DNA from: Phyto melanocephala
Lineage: Eukaryota; Arthropoda; Insecta; Diptera; Rhinophoridae
DNA: 64,000 nt
Assembly (NCBI GenBank): GCA_941918925.1
Contig: OW799234.1
Span: 13,282,501-13,346,500, forward strand
Reading direction: 5' to 3'
The position numbers and the translations under genes were made by a program. Each line of letters opens with the position of its first letter. The stretch's first letter is position 1. The notes beneath the pieces are model-generated. The model was not told the origin of the DNA. It searched no databases and saw only the letters and a list, made by a program, of their open reading frames with translations. This document shows positions 48,703-60,474 of this stretch, piece by piece.

Positions 48703-49059
48703 GTAGAATCTCAAAAAAGTTAATTAAAATGTTCCAAGGGGTATTAACTTTTTTAAGCGCGTTTTTTTTAGACGACTGATGACTAACAAGAACTTTAACA
48801 GCAATGTTGAAGATGGACAACATTTTTGGCAGCTCAAAATAAAAAGGAAGTTTGGGGAATACCATAATCCATTAAACAAAAGTAAAGATTTAGCGTTGCC
48901 ACTGAGAAGATTTTAAGTGATCAAGCTGTCACTATTATCACTGAAACAGCCGTTGTTCTCCAAAAAGTTAACTTTTTAGAGCTGCACGTTGATAACGAAA
49001 AAATGTTTACTTATCCGCGTGTTTAACTTTTACGTGAGTAAACTTTTCTAAGATTATAC
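48703..49059. mobile_element. pogo/Tc1-like MITE (tentative)
   Basis: CAGTAGAATCTCAAAAAAGTTAA and its partner near 49034-49058 are imperfect inverted repeats, and TA flanks are possible. The CAGTAGAATCTC start resembles pogo-type termini. A 121-codon minus-strand frame through it is not credible. Confidence 0.4.
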
Positions 49060-49062
49060 TAA

Positions 49063-49241
49063 TGGGTCGATTATGGATAGCAACCGAACTTTAGTTGTGT
49101 TGCCAGCTAGCAACTAAAATTTTTCGGTTGCCAAATTTTCATATAAAATTGACAGCTGTTAGTTGCCAGTTGCCATCTGTAATGCCTTTTTTGGCAACTG
49201 GCAACGTAACTGAGGTTTGGTTGCAATCCATAATCGACCCA
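49063..49241. mobile_element. 179-bp PIF/Harbinger-like MITE
   Basis: TGGGTCGATTATGGATAGCA and TGCAATCCATAATCGACCCA are the ends, with TAA on both sides (49060-49062, 49242-49244). Abuts the preceding pogo-like element. Confidence 0.75.
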
Positions 49242-49244
49242 TAA

Positions 49245-50579
49245 GATTCTATTCATAATCTACTTACATGAATCGTGACAAAAACCACATGTATTTTGTT
49301 TTTGCATATTTGCCTGCATAGGTCAGACAATTTTTGCATTCGTTTTATTAATTTTTTTACAACTTCGAACTTTGAAGTTTGTATTCTTCATTTTGTATTT
49401 TTTTTTTAAACGTTTTAAAGCAACTGGAACTGCGAATTTTTTTATTGTAAACAAAAGGTATAATCAGCTAAATGGATACAAGTACCTTTTTAATACATAT
49501 TAGCGGTATTCACAATCTTGTGTATATGCCATTGCAAATATGTTCTATTTGGGTATACTTTGTTAGTGTAAAGTAAAAATATACTCTACTCTTTTGCAAA
49601 TGCACTGATGCCACCAGACCTTTTGCACAAAATTGTGAATTACGCTAATGGCTTTTATGTTTTCAAAGCAAATTACTATTTCGAATTCTAACATAAAATG
49701 TGTTCAAATACAATTCTGATAGCAATAAGATTTCATAAAAACCGTGAGTATTATTTTTTTCAATAAAAGTAACCGTGAACAAGGCAATCGGGTCGATTAT
49801 GATATTTGAGATGTTGTTTGAAAATCACAAAATAATAACATAATAAAAAAATGAAAAATCTTTTATTGCTAAAAAATGTCCAATAATTCCACAAATTTCA
49901 TTTATTTATCACATAATTTGTTCTTTTGCAAAAAACAAATTTTTCCTAAAAGTGAAAAATTTTAGTAGTTTTAAGATATTTTATTAGTTTAAAGAATTAG
50001 ATAAAATAACTCCTAGTTAAGTAAGTCCCGCAAAAATACTGAACAACTAACTTTTAAAAATCACAAAGAAATTTAAGAATAAAAAAAATAATAAATAAAA
50101 ATGAAATCTCATACATTTATATATTTATGATATTTTGGAAGACAACAAAAAGCAAAATGCCGTGTTAAAAAATTTAATGCAAATTTACTGCATCACTGTA
50201 TAATTATAATTCAAGTTTTAACTTGTCCTATATACAATTATAATTAATTTTCTGCACGCACATAAAAAGGCAAATGAATTAATTAAAGAGCCTTAATATC
50301 TAAAAATTAATTAACTATTTCCTTAAAAACGTGCCAATGTAAGGAACTAGGTAACCCTATTTTATAAACAAAACACAACAGTAAAATGGAAGTAAAATTT
50401 AACGAACAAAATATGTATGTTAATTAATATATTTTATTTGTATAAATATACATACATACATATGTATGTACCTATAGATCTCATTCACTTTTGTAAGATA
50501 TGAATAATAAATCGTGCAGGCGTAACGATTAAAAAAAAAAAGATTTTGAATCTATTGCAAAAGAGATGGTACGATGGCG
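49245..50579. other. Intergenic AT-rich DNA
   Basis: 49260-49500 carries pieces resembling the CAAGGC element interior (TGCATATTTGCCTGCATA). The rest is unassigned. Confidence 0.4.
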
Positions 50580-50587
50580 AAGGTAAT

Positions 50588-50954
50588 CACTGTTGCCCAG
50601 AAAATATCGCTAAAATAATTAGAAAAATAGCTAAAAATTAAATATCAAAATTTTTAGCGAAAAATTTTTTTTAAATAATGACAAAAAGAAATAAGAAAAG
50701 AACAGTCATTTTTATTACGAAGGCAGCTTTTATTAATTACATTTCAATATATAATTTACATATGTATGAAGGTATGTATGTCCGTTGTATTTAAATTAAA
50801 AAAAATAACGTTTATCAAGTATTACTTATTACGTCATATTTATAATATTCATACTAAACTAATATTTAAAATTATGCTAAATCATAATTTTCCCCGCAAA
50901 AAATGTTTAAAAATCGCTGGATATGACGAGAAAATAGCTGAAATGGCAACAGTA
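50588..50954. mobile_element. 367-bp hAT-like MITE, CACTGTTGCC ends
   Basis: CACTGTTGCCC and GGCAACAGTA ends, with a perfect 8-bp duplication AAGGTAAT (50580-50587, 50955-50962). Inverted relative of 13804-14045. Confidence 0.75.
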
Positions 50955-50962
50955 AAGGTAAT

Positions 50963-51539
50963 AATGTTTTTTGCGCCTTGGCGACCCCTGCAGATAATAT
51001 TGGACTAAGTGGTCCATTTTCGCTAAATGGACTACTTATAGCATGGCCTTATATAATGCAGTCATGGACCATATCATTTTTAAACAAAAGATTGTAGTCA
51101 AACGACAAGTGTTCGTGTCAAGACGTGTATAATGGTCGTGTATGTAGGTGCTCCATCGAGTAGAGACAAAAAGTAGTTTTGAGACTATTCCGATGGGTTA
51201 TATGGTCTAGCCCTAGGACATTACGGAGTATAATTTTCATGCTTGTATGGACTAGTCACATTATCTACATGAGCATTTTAAGATGGCCAAAAATGTTTTA
51301 TGCAGCCGTATTGGTGAGAGAATTTTAAAGTACAGTGCTTTGAAAAAGTAAGCTCACAGATTTTTATCAAACATTTTTTTTTTCAAATGGAAAATTTTCA
51401 ATAAATTTTGCAGTTTTGAATTTGACTTTTTAAAAATAAAATATTCTTTTAATTCCATCATCATTTTTTTACGCACTGTATTTGAGTAAATATCAACACT
51501 TTATTATTAGTTTTTAATTTCAATGGCAAGGTTTTAAAA
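50963..51539. other. Intergenic DNA, unassigned
   Basis: TGGTCCATTTT/CATGGACCAT motifs around 51010-51075 hint at small inverted repeats. Nothing coding. Confidence 0.35.
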
Positions 51540-51930
51540 CCATAGAGCCAGGGTATCCCACACAGGTTAAGCATCCGTAAGTCGACCTATACCTTCATAT
51601 AGGAAGTCGGAGCTGAACGCGAATATTCTTTTCTTTAAAAGTTTTGCAAAGGTTAATTGAGACTCCGGGTGACTGTACCTCAGTACAGTTAACCGACGCC
51701 AAGCAATTAACCAATGCGAGAGTGAGACGCGAAACTCTCGAAGCCGGATAAAAAGGACGGCCTGATTGCCCTTAAGAGATAATTGTAATGACGCGCGAGC
51801 TCTTTACCCGACCAGAGCTGAATCACGACTGTAAATATCAACACAGCCGGTAAGCATGTGCACTCGTCAGTGTCTCATGGACGACTAAATTAAAGAGCAA
51901 ATGTAGACGCACCGTGTATTTTGTTGCTAC
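51540..51930. other. GC-richer block with three hairpins, unknown
   Basis: Composition differs sharply from its surroundings. Perfect stems: CCTATA/TATAGG (51586-51603), ACTGTAC/GTACAGT with a 4-base loop (51672-51689), CGAGAGT/ACTCTCG (51717-51740). No long open frame. It could be a UTR of a non-LTR retrotransposon, a SINE or a structured RNA; I do not recognise the family. Confidence 0.45.
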
Positions 51931-52023
51931 AAAAAACTTCCTAAATGTCAAAGCAAACACTCAAACAGCTGATAAAAAAGTAGCGAAATGTTAGTAAATA
52001 AAAAAAATATTTATGATACACGT

Positions 52024-52268
52024 CAAGGCGAATTTATTATCAGGTGGTGTGGCAGCTGATCTACTTTTTTATTTGCAAAAATGATGATTGGATTGTCAAA
52101 TATTATTTATGTTTACATAGATTACTCCTTCCCGCGCAAAAAACACAAACAAAAACCATGTAGTTTTTGACACATCGACAGTCGAAAGCAACAATAAAAA
52201 ACCTTGTTGTTTTTTTAATGTTGTATTTGTTGTAGAATTACCACCACCTGATAAATAAATTCGCCTTG
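52024..52268. mobile_element. CAAGGC-family MITE, 245 bp, intact
   Basis: CAAGGCGAATTTATTATCAGG and AAATTCGCCTTG ends. Perfect 8-bp duplication ATACACGT (52016-52023, 52269-52276). Same subfamily as 37281-37524. Confidence 0.85.
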
Positions 52269-52287
52269 ATACACGTCTTACATAAAA

Positions 52288-52395
52288 CAAGGTATTTAAA
52301 CGAAAAAAAAACAATCTTGACATTGGGAAGAAAAATGCATAAGCAAAACAATGATCAGCTGTGGTCTTAAGTCTACCTGGAGTTAATATACCTTG
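52288..52395. mobile_element. Short CAAGG...CCTTG element
   Basis: CAAGGTATTTAAAC and GTTAATATACCTTG are imperfect ends about 20 bases from the previous element. Internal TCAGCTG as in the family. No clear duplication. Confidence 0.4.
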
Positions 52396-53897
52396 ATTAT
52401 AGAGCATAAAAAAAAGAGGTGGGATTATAAACAATTGTTTGATGAAATAGGCACCTATGATGTAAACAGAATAGCGAAATGTAAGACATTTGTTCATTTG
52501 AAAAAAGTTTTGATTGTAGTAATATGTACAAGGTATGAGTATGCATGCAACACTTGCATGAATGGAGGCCATGTTAATGTCATTGTTTCTTCATCAGGTG
52601 TGATGTGAAACAGAGTAAACCGGGGCACATAGAACACGTCATTCGTTGCAATTTTGCATGTATTTTGTTATTGTAACAAAAACAAAACACATGTAAAACT
52701 CCAACGCTTGACGCTCAACGCTGTTGTTTAGGTTTGACTCTTAGCTCAATTGATATGTAAATATTGCGCAGAAAATTATAAAGAATATAAAAATGTTTAA
52801 TGTTTTTGTCATTCGGTACAACTTAAAAGTTCAAATTTTCGATAAGCAGCCTGCCGTATAAACGGCGAGTAATTTATTTCCAATTTTTTTTTTCTATTAA
52901 AAGAAGATTAGGGTTAAAAGCAAACCACAATAACGCGTGGTCAAAGTCGTTAGATCTGTTAAAATTTTTTTGTGTGCTGAAAAATATTAATAGTTATGGG
53001 TTAATATTAAAAATGGTAACGGATTTTTTTAAGTTTTATTTAAAATAATTGTTGTTTGTTCTTATTGTATTTTTACATAAAAACGCAATATTTTGAAAGA
53101 TTATCGACACAATTAAATATATGTTTTTTACAAAGTCTTACATTAGATTAGCGTAAAAAAACATACATGAATCAAAAAGAACAATATTGCGCAATACCCT
53201 TATTTTTTAACTGTAGTTTGTTACATAAACAAAGATCTTTGCCACATTAAGTTTTGCAACAAACAAGCATTTGCTCTTGCGCAAGAGACTCGCCTAATCT
53301 GAAAGGGATCATATATCTTATTTTACCAGAGTTGCCTTGTTGTATATGCATCATTTTTGATTAACATAGCAACCACACGTTCAAGTTTTACCTTTCACTT
53401 TACAATACACTCAAGCTTTTTTACTAACCACTCACACTTTTTAAACTTAAAACCGTCTTGATTACAATTTTCTCATTCAAGCCGTGATTCAACTTGATTG
53501 TCATGTAAAACCACTGATTATTGTTTTTTTCATAAATTTTAATTAATTTTTGCTAGCATTCTGAGTTTCATCCTCGAAGACGACATATTACAAAATAAAA
53601 TTGATTATCAAGTTGCGTGCAGCCTACGTTAGAGCTGTAAATTCGAATAAATTTTACAAACAATATGTGTGATCAATTTGAAAGCGAAAACTTGAACGTG
53701 TGTTCGCAGTGTAATCATCGGTATTTTCTCTCGTTTTCTTCTACTGATTACAATTTGCTTTTATCCTTTTCTACTTTGGTCATTCCATACAAGTTTTTAA
53801 CAGGTCTTACAACTTGTATTATAGTCTAAACTGGCCTTAAGAGACCTTTTATTCAAACGAATGATTGTGCAGGCCATAAATGAACCTACATAAATAT
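52396..53897. other. Intergenic DNA without recognised gene
   Basis: Several short frames with no recognisable family. AT-rich with scattered simple runs. Confidence 0.4.
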
Positions 53898-54339
53898 GGG
53901 CCTGTTCGTAAATGCATCACAGCTGTGCATATTATGCGCACAATGTTCGTAAATGCAAACGTTGGCAACACTGCAGCTGTTATCTGTTCGTAAATGCAAT
54001 ATTAAAGTCTATTATGCGCAAATAAATACAAAAAACTAATCACAAAAATGGCTGATGCAATAGATGTGTGAGTATAAAGAATGTGGTTTTTTAGAATTTA
54101 TTTTTGATTATTTTCCTTTTTAACATTTTTAGCCTCGAATGTGAAATATATGTCAGATATTGTATTATCAAATTCACAAATTAAATTTATAATAATTTTT
54201 TCCATTTTTCCGCAGTGTTCGTTCGTTCGTAAATGCAGCAATAAAATAAGCAAAAACAAGCATCAGCAACATATGATTTGCAGTGGCAGCGCAAAGTAAT
54301 CATATTATGCAGCGCAGTGATGCGTTTACGAACAGGCCC
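53898..54339. mobile_element. 442-bp MITE, TIR GGGCCTGTTCGTAAATGC
   Basis: GGGCCTGTTCGTAAATGC and GCGTTTACGAACAGGCCC are the ends. The motif TTCGTAAATGCA recurs at least four times near the ends. TAT lies on both sides (3 bp). Length and motif resemble 18009-18447. Confidence 0.75.
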
Positions 54340-54342
54340 TAT

Positions 54343-55896
54343 GTTTCCATACATGACAGACAATACACTATTTCAAAAAGATTTTTAATGATTTTTTTAT
54401 ACCTTTAAGAGTCTTAACTTGAATTAGCATTATAGCTAAAATACTAAAATATGTACATTATAAAAAATAAATCACCAACTTATAAAAATAATTAAATAAA
54501 ACAAAAAACGGTTTATAGTTTATTAATCCTTAAGAAAATAAAAACAAATCAAAAGTCAAAATAAAAACAAGTACATTGTGAAAATAATATATAATTAATA
54601 CAAGAACAACAAATTTTTATTGATATTTATTATATGTAATTAATAAAAAAAATAAAATTAATTAATTTGTCTGTATAACAACAAAAAAAAAACTGAAATA
54701 TTTTCTTCTTTAGTTGTGAAAAAAAACCCAAAAAATTATTTAGCAAATTAGTGCTCTTCACCAAACAAAGGAAATTATTAATAATAACAAAAACAAAACA
54801 CACTTATAGTCCTACAAAAGAAACCTCTACTCCTCTTACAAAAATATTAAAAAAATAACTAATAAAAACCCCAGCCTACATCTATTGAGAAAACAAAAAA
54901 CGTAGCATAGCAGTTTAATTGTAATTTAATTTAATAAAAACCTATTATATATATTTAAAAAAGAAGTAATAATAATAAAACAAACAAAAAACTTGTAGCT
55001 GCAATTTGAAAATATAAATAATTATAATTGAGAAAAACTACCACAAAAAATATAATAAAACAAAATAAAAGAAGCCTAAAACAATTTAATTTAAATGCTA
55101 AAAAAAGTTATTTTTTAGTATCTAATAAAAAAAGAAACCTAAAAAAACTAAAATATTATTTGTATTAAAAATATTTTTTTCATTAAGCTATTAATAAAAA
55201 TTTTGTTTTATATAGGTATAATTTTAAAATAATTTTATTTACACTTAATATCGTTTGCTAAAATAACTATTAAATTCTACAAAATTTTATTTAAATTTAT
55301 TTTTCAACAAAGAGAAATTTACAAAAAAGAAAAACAAAATAACTTCAAATTAATCAAAGATTTATAAAACAAAATATTAATACAAAATTAGTTTTATAAA
55401 CCTTATATAAATTTAAAAATCTTTATACATAATACATACACACTTATGTACATGTATACTGCTGAAATTTTGCATTTTCCCGACATTTTGTCGAAGCCTT
55501 ACAATTACCTAGGAACAATAAATTTTCAACCAGTGGATGAATAAACGTGGTTAAAAGTACGTTTTCTACATTTTCCGTTTTTTTTTTATTTATTTTATTA
55601 TTTTTGATACACCTTAATTACCTAGATTAATCTTGCTGAAGATTCTAACGAAGCCAATAAGCAAATTACGGCATTCGATCTTATTAGAAACTCTATGCAA
55701 ATATTAATAACCCAACATAGTAAAAGCGCTTACCTTGTTGTTCTTGACTTTTTTAAAGACTTTGAAATTTTGAAAAATATAAAATATTGTTCTTTTTTCT
55801 TGTACAACTTCACTATTTGTTATCAATATAGATATCGTAAAAAGAAATAATCCGTAGAATGAAAAAGTACTTTATTTAATAACAATTAATCAGAAC
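54343..55896. other. A-rich, strand-biased intergenic segment
   Basis: 54400-55560 is strongly A-biased on the plus strand, with AATAAA signals and no MITE ends, much like the sgg 3' UTR. It could be a distal 3' UTR or terminal exon of sgg, but no acceptor with a plausible frame is visible. Confidence 0.35.
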
Positions 55897-56844
55897 CAAG
55901 GTGAATTCACACAGGTGAAATTATCAGCCCAGCTGATGGGTAAGCATTTTGTTAAATTTGCCTTGATTTTATTCATTAATGCAGAGATGGAAAATGAGAT
56001 TTCGGTTTCGGTATTAAACAATTAACTTAAGTGGACTTTTTGATAATACATGTATAAAAATTATGTTTTTTTTGCAACATTTGTAATATGTATCATTTAT
56101 ATAATAAAATTTTATTAAAGTGAGCATATCATAACTTTTCCATTCCTGGGTATCAATTCTCGTTCTATGAAACTATGAAATGAAAAGTTTTTGTGTGTAA
56201 TATCATATGGTACCACCATACCCTTTGCTATGCAAAAACTTTTTCATTTCACAGAACGAGAATAAGATAAGACGAGATAAGAGATATAAGAATTGGCCTT
56301 GATAGAAAACATCCTCTCAAGAGTTGCTTTGTTGTATCAACTTGCATTGCATATACCTGTATGAATATGCTTTAGGCAGCATAATATCAAAATATGTTGA
56401 ATTCGCCTTTATTTTACTTATTTATTTAGGGATGAAAATTGAGATTTTCGTTTCGATATTGAACAAATAACTTAAGTGTACTTTTTTGACAACAAATGTA
56501 CATTTGTTGCTCTTGCACCATTAATAATGCGTTGCACACATATATGTACATATCTCCTTGTTTTTATCAATTCTTATTTAGTTAAACAGAAAACATCCAC
56601 TAAAACAAGGTGATATTATTAGTGAATATATTTTTACATTGACTTTGACAGTGTATTAATAATTTCACTGCATGAATTCGCCTTGCTACTGTCAAACTTC
56701 ATGCATAAAAAATTATTGGTAATTTTTTTAAGAGTGGTATTTGGAAATTCGCCTTTGCATTTACCTGTATTAATATGCCTTACATTTAATAGTTGCTTGA
56801 TTGTATTAATTCGCCGCTGCATATACTGTCTGTATATTGCCTTG
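55897..56844. mobile_element. CAAGGC-family composite element, 948 bp
   Basis: CAAGGTGAATTCACACAGGTG and CTGTATATTGCCTTG ends. Perfect 8-bp duplication ATCAGAAC (55889-55896, 56845-56852). Inside are repeated family termini (for example near 55965, 56390, 56685, 56750) and a foldback at 56147-56272, so it contains several layers. Confidence 0.75.
56147..56272. mobile_element. Foldback element, copy 2
   Basis: GGGTATCAATTCTCGTTCT and CAGAACGAGAAT inverted around CATATGGTACCACCATA. Confidence 0.6.
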
Positions 56845-56852
56845 ATCAGAAC

Positions 56853-57559
56853 CAAGGCACATTCACAAAGTAGTCTTATCGCAACAGCTGATCGAGAAGC
56901 ATAATGGATTCAATTAGAGTACACATAACAAGGTATACGCAATAGCGAATTCAATTAACTTCGCCTCCTTCCCAAACATTAAAATTCATATTAGAAGAAT
57001 ATGAATTTTTTTTTTTTTGAAATTTGACATTTGAGAGGCTTGAAAAACTGACATTTTGTGTAAAAAATAATGCTGAAAATCGGCAATTCGCCATACAAAT
57101 TTCAACTAGTTTTTAGGTGAAACTATAACATTTCTCTCTTACAACAACGGCGAATTCGATTGAATTCACTGTCTCTTATCAATGTAAAACCTTATATAAT
57201 AAAAATATTTAAAGAAGATTTATAATTTTTTTGATAAAGAATTTGACATGGATTGTAAAAGGCAAATACGATCAAATGATCGGTTAAGGATAAATTGTTA
57301 AGTGTACCCTGCCACCGACTGTAAATTGAATTCGCCTTTAATTCGAATTTATTTATTTTTTGCAGGAATAGGAAATGAGATTTTCTTTTAGTATTAACAA
57401 ATTGACTTCAATGTGACGAACATGCGCAGAACGAAACATTTTTTACAGTCAGGATGCGTACACTTCTTTTTATCATTTTTGATATACCCATGGTGCAATT
57501 ATAAGAGGTGATACCGCAAACAAAAAGAATATGTTTGGTCACAAAAATAAATTGTCAGC
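56853..57559. repeat. Further CAAGGC-type fragments
   Basis: A new CAAGGCACATTCAC end begins immediately after the ATCAGAAC duplication of the preceding element. GCGAATTCAATT and GAATTCGCCTTTAATTC occur within. The second border was not identified. Confidence 0.45.
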
Positions 57560-57694
57560 TGGGGCTCAATTCTCGTGCTGTGAAACTGTGAAATGAAAAC
57601 GTTTTTGTATAGCAAAGGGTATGGTGGCACCATATGATATTACACACAAAAACTTTTCATTTCATAGTTTCATAGAACGAGAATTGATACCCTG
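57560..57694. mobile_element. Foldback element, copy 3
   Basis: GGGCTCAATTCTCGTGCTGT and AGAACGAGAATTGATACCC are inverted. It interrupts the CAGCTG-GCTGGCAC repeat that is intact at about 13662. Confidence 0.65.
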
Positions 57695-58882
57695 GGCTGG
57701 CACTGCTACCTGTATAATAGTACCCTGGGTACCCTTACATAAATAAATAAATTTACTTCGAAAGATGTTTAAATTCATATCCTTGAAATTTAATTTAATA
57801 CAGTTTAATTTAATAAATGTTTTAGAAAGTTTCATAATAGAAAATATAATTTAAGCCAGAATAAAAATTATTTATAATAAATTTATTTAACTTTAATACA
57901 AAAGTACATTAAAATTTTTTTTAATTAATTTTAAATTATTTTCGCTAAATCCCTTACTTCCTTCCAATTTGTTTGTATAAAAAGTAAACAAAATAAGATA
58001 CAACTTTAGTTACATATTTGTTTTATTAATATTTTTTTATAATTAATATTATTGTAATATTAAAGGTGAAATACTTAGCATTGTTTGTTTTAAGAATTAA
58101 ATTAATTATTTTCTTGATTATCATTAATATAAATAATTTTAAACAAAAAAACATAAAAAATAATAATAAAAACTTACTAAACCCAGTAAAATAAGCAAAA
58201 TATCAACACTTTAATTTTTAGCAATTAATTTAACAACTTTTTTTTGTTTAAAACGCAGAAAATTAAAAATAAATAAAAAAAGGTCCATCGGGCAATGTCA
58301 TAAACAAAATGCTATTTATTATACATATTTAAACAAAAACAACATCTAACAAATAAAGATAAAAAACAACCCATATAAAAAAAAAACAACAAACAAAAAA
58401 GTAAACTTTACTTATGTTAGTTAATCGTAAAAATGAGAAGAAAACCATTAATGAAACAAATAAAAATTATAAAAAAAAATAAATAAAAATGTGTTTTATT
58501 TATAGAACAAATACATGACACAAGCATATTTGCTCATCCTGTAAATAACAAATGTATTTTGATATTAAAACAATCCCCAGACACCACCTGCCATGGTTGC
58601 CAGTTCTTGGTAATCAAATGAGGCTAAATTCAATACAAAAAAGAACTAAAAAATGGCTAAAAAGACAATACGCAAACAAAAAACATGAATTTTCAAATTA
58701 TCCTTATCCTTAACTTGGATATATAGAAATTTATTTTTTTTTTTGCATGTTTCATAAATATGTATGTACAAATTAAATTATATTGAAAAATATTTTTTTT
58801 TGTTTGACCAACCAAAAGAATGCGGTGTTGAATGGGTTAATCGATCAGAAGTAGGTTAGGATTTCGTTTTGATTTGTATATA
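57695..58882. other. Intergenic AT-rich DNA
   Basis: 57700-57735 is the dispersed CTGGCAC(T/C)(G/A)CTACCTGTA repeat. 58040-58500 is A-rich. No gene. Confidence 0.4.
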
Positions 58883-59119
58883 TCGTCGGTCTCATGTAGA
58901 AAGGCCCTAACTCGTACTTTTTACGAAATTGAGTTTTTCAGTGATTTCAATACATTTCACACAAATACACATCGACACAAAAATTTAACGCAATAGTATT
59001 AAATATAACAGTTTTACAAAAGAAATTACATTACGATAATACAGTTTCTGTTACATTTTTACCTTCTTCTGTAAAATTATAATAACTTGAGTTAGGGCAT
59101 TTCTACATGGGACCGACGA
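58883..59119. mobile_element. MITE, TCGTCGGTC ends, copy 2
   Basis: TCGTCGGTCTCATGTAGAAA and TTTCTACATGGGACCGACGA are inverted. Similar interior to 41310-41554. Confidence 0.7.
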
Positions 59120-59233
59120 TGTGTAAGTGATCAATGAAATACATTTTTATATATCTTCTATATACTTCCCACTAAATGCGGCAACGAGTTGACCGATTTC
59201 AAAATTTCAGAGTACGTTACGTACGTTACACAC

Positions 59234-59451
59234 CAGCCATCGATTTGTTCGAACAATTTTTTGTGCGCACTTGAATTTGCCTGTTATGGACTGCTGTTGT
59301 CGATGTTTTGTTTTTTTGTTCGAACAACGATGTCTGATATTAAAAGGCATTTTAAATATGAAAGAAAGAGACGACATATCAAAGAACATGAAGAATTTTT
59401 TGGAAGTTGCTCTGCCGACGTTTTGTTCTAGTCTGAACAAATCGATGGCTC
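59234..59451. mobile_element. Possible foldback element
   Basis: AGCCATCGATTTGTTCGAAC and GAACAAATCGATGGCT are inverted, with TTGTTCGAACAA inside. The frames through it (59189-59486) are not supported as a gene. Confidence 0.45.
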
Positions 59452-59726
59452 GTCTAGACGTAAAGTTAGAGATGGATGGCCTGTAGATGATTTATGTTAA
59501 ATTTGCATTAATTCGGTCCAGTGATATGTAGGTATAGCATTCAGATTTTCCTATATATCTATTCTCATACAAATATCAAAAAAATTACCTCAATTTTACA
59601 TGATTTTTTAAATGGTACCAAACCATGTATCGTAATGTGTTATGTGTACAATGACATTCGGTGTTTCTAATTGGAATTTTATTTGTGGGCTTAGGAATCA
59701 TTCGAATTTTCACTTGCTATACATCT

Positions 59727-59858
59727 GGGGCCAAATTACGGCATTCGATCACGATCGAAGTTTTACTCAAACGATCGAGTTTGCTGTGCTTTAGGTATAG
59801 AGATTCTAACAAGAATTTTCAAATTTCGATCACGTTCGAATGCCGTAATTTGCCCCCC
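59727..59858. mobile_element. 132-bp MITE, GGGGCCAAATTACGGCATTC ends
   Basis: Inverted ends with ATTCGATCACGATCG subterminal. A half-copy occurs near 55660 (CAAATTACGGCATTCGATC). Confidence 0.65.
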
Positions 59859-60237
59859 TACTACATTCTATCATAGGTATGTGTTATTGTTGTTGTTGCT
59901 GTTAGAACGGTACTTTTATACAAAGCATTGAATATTTGATGTATTAATGACATTCGGTCTTTATTATTTTATAGCGAAAGTTTTGTTTTTAGGTGGCAAA
60001 ACAAAAAAAATTAAAGACAAAACAAAGATTTCTCTTCGACCACCTTGTAGGCAAAACAACGTACATACATATAAAAAACATACATATATAAATACATCCC
60101 ATTTTAAAATCATAAATTGAGTTTAAAAAAAAATAATAAAAAAAATTTAAAAAGAGAAAAAAAAATTGAAAATAAATAAAAAAAAAACTAAAATAAAAAA
60201 GTATATATGTTTTCTTAATTAAAAAAAAAATAAAATA
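59859..60237. other. Intergenic AT-rich DNA
   Basis: Nothing recognised besides A-rich sequence that may be the decayed middle of the adjoining Helentron. Confidence 0.4.
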
Positions 60238-60474
60238 AACAAGTAACAGTGCTATATTCGGCCGTGCCGAATCTTATATACCCTTCACAACGTGTAGTCA
60301 TGCAATAACAATTGTTTGTATCACCATTCATCTCATATAAAATACGTACATACATGTAAAAAACATCAAAAAAAAAAAAATAAAAATAATAAAAAAAATT
60401 ACAAAAAAAAATTAAAAAAAAAATTAGAAAAAAAATTTTTAAATATTTTTTTAAAAAAATTAAAAAAAAAATAT
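60238..60474 (-). mobile_element. Helentron array unit 1: 3' end only
   Basis: Minus orientation: AT-rich middle, CGTGTAGTCATGC-type region and the ATTCGGCACGGCCGAAT/TACTTGTT end at 60238-60275. It directly follows the 3' end of unit 2. Confidence 0.75.

Noticed and set aside
48500..48865. 121-codon minus-strand frame
   Set aside because: Crosses the left end of a pogo-like MITE, has AT-driven composition and no recognisable domain.
52096..52572. 158-codon minus-strand frame
   Set aside because: Runs through two MITEs and their target duplication; homopolymer-coded Phe/Leu, no domain.
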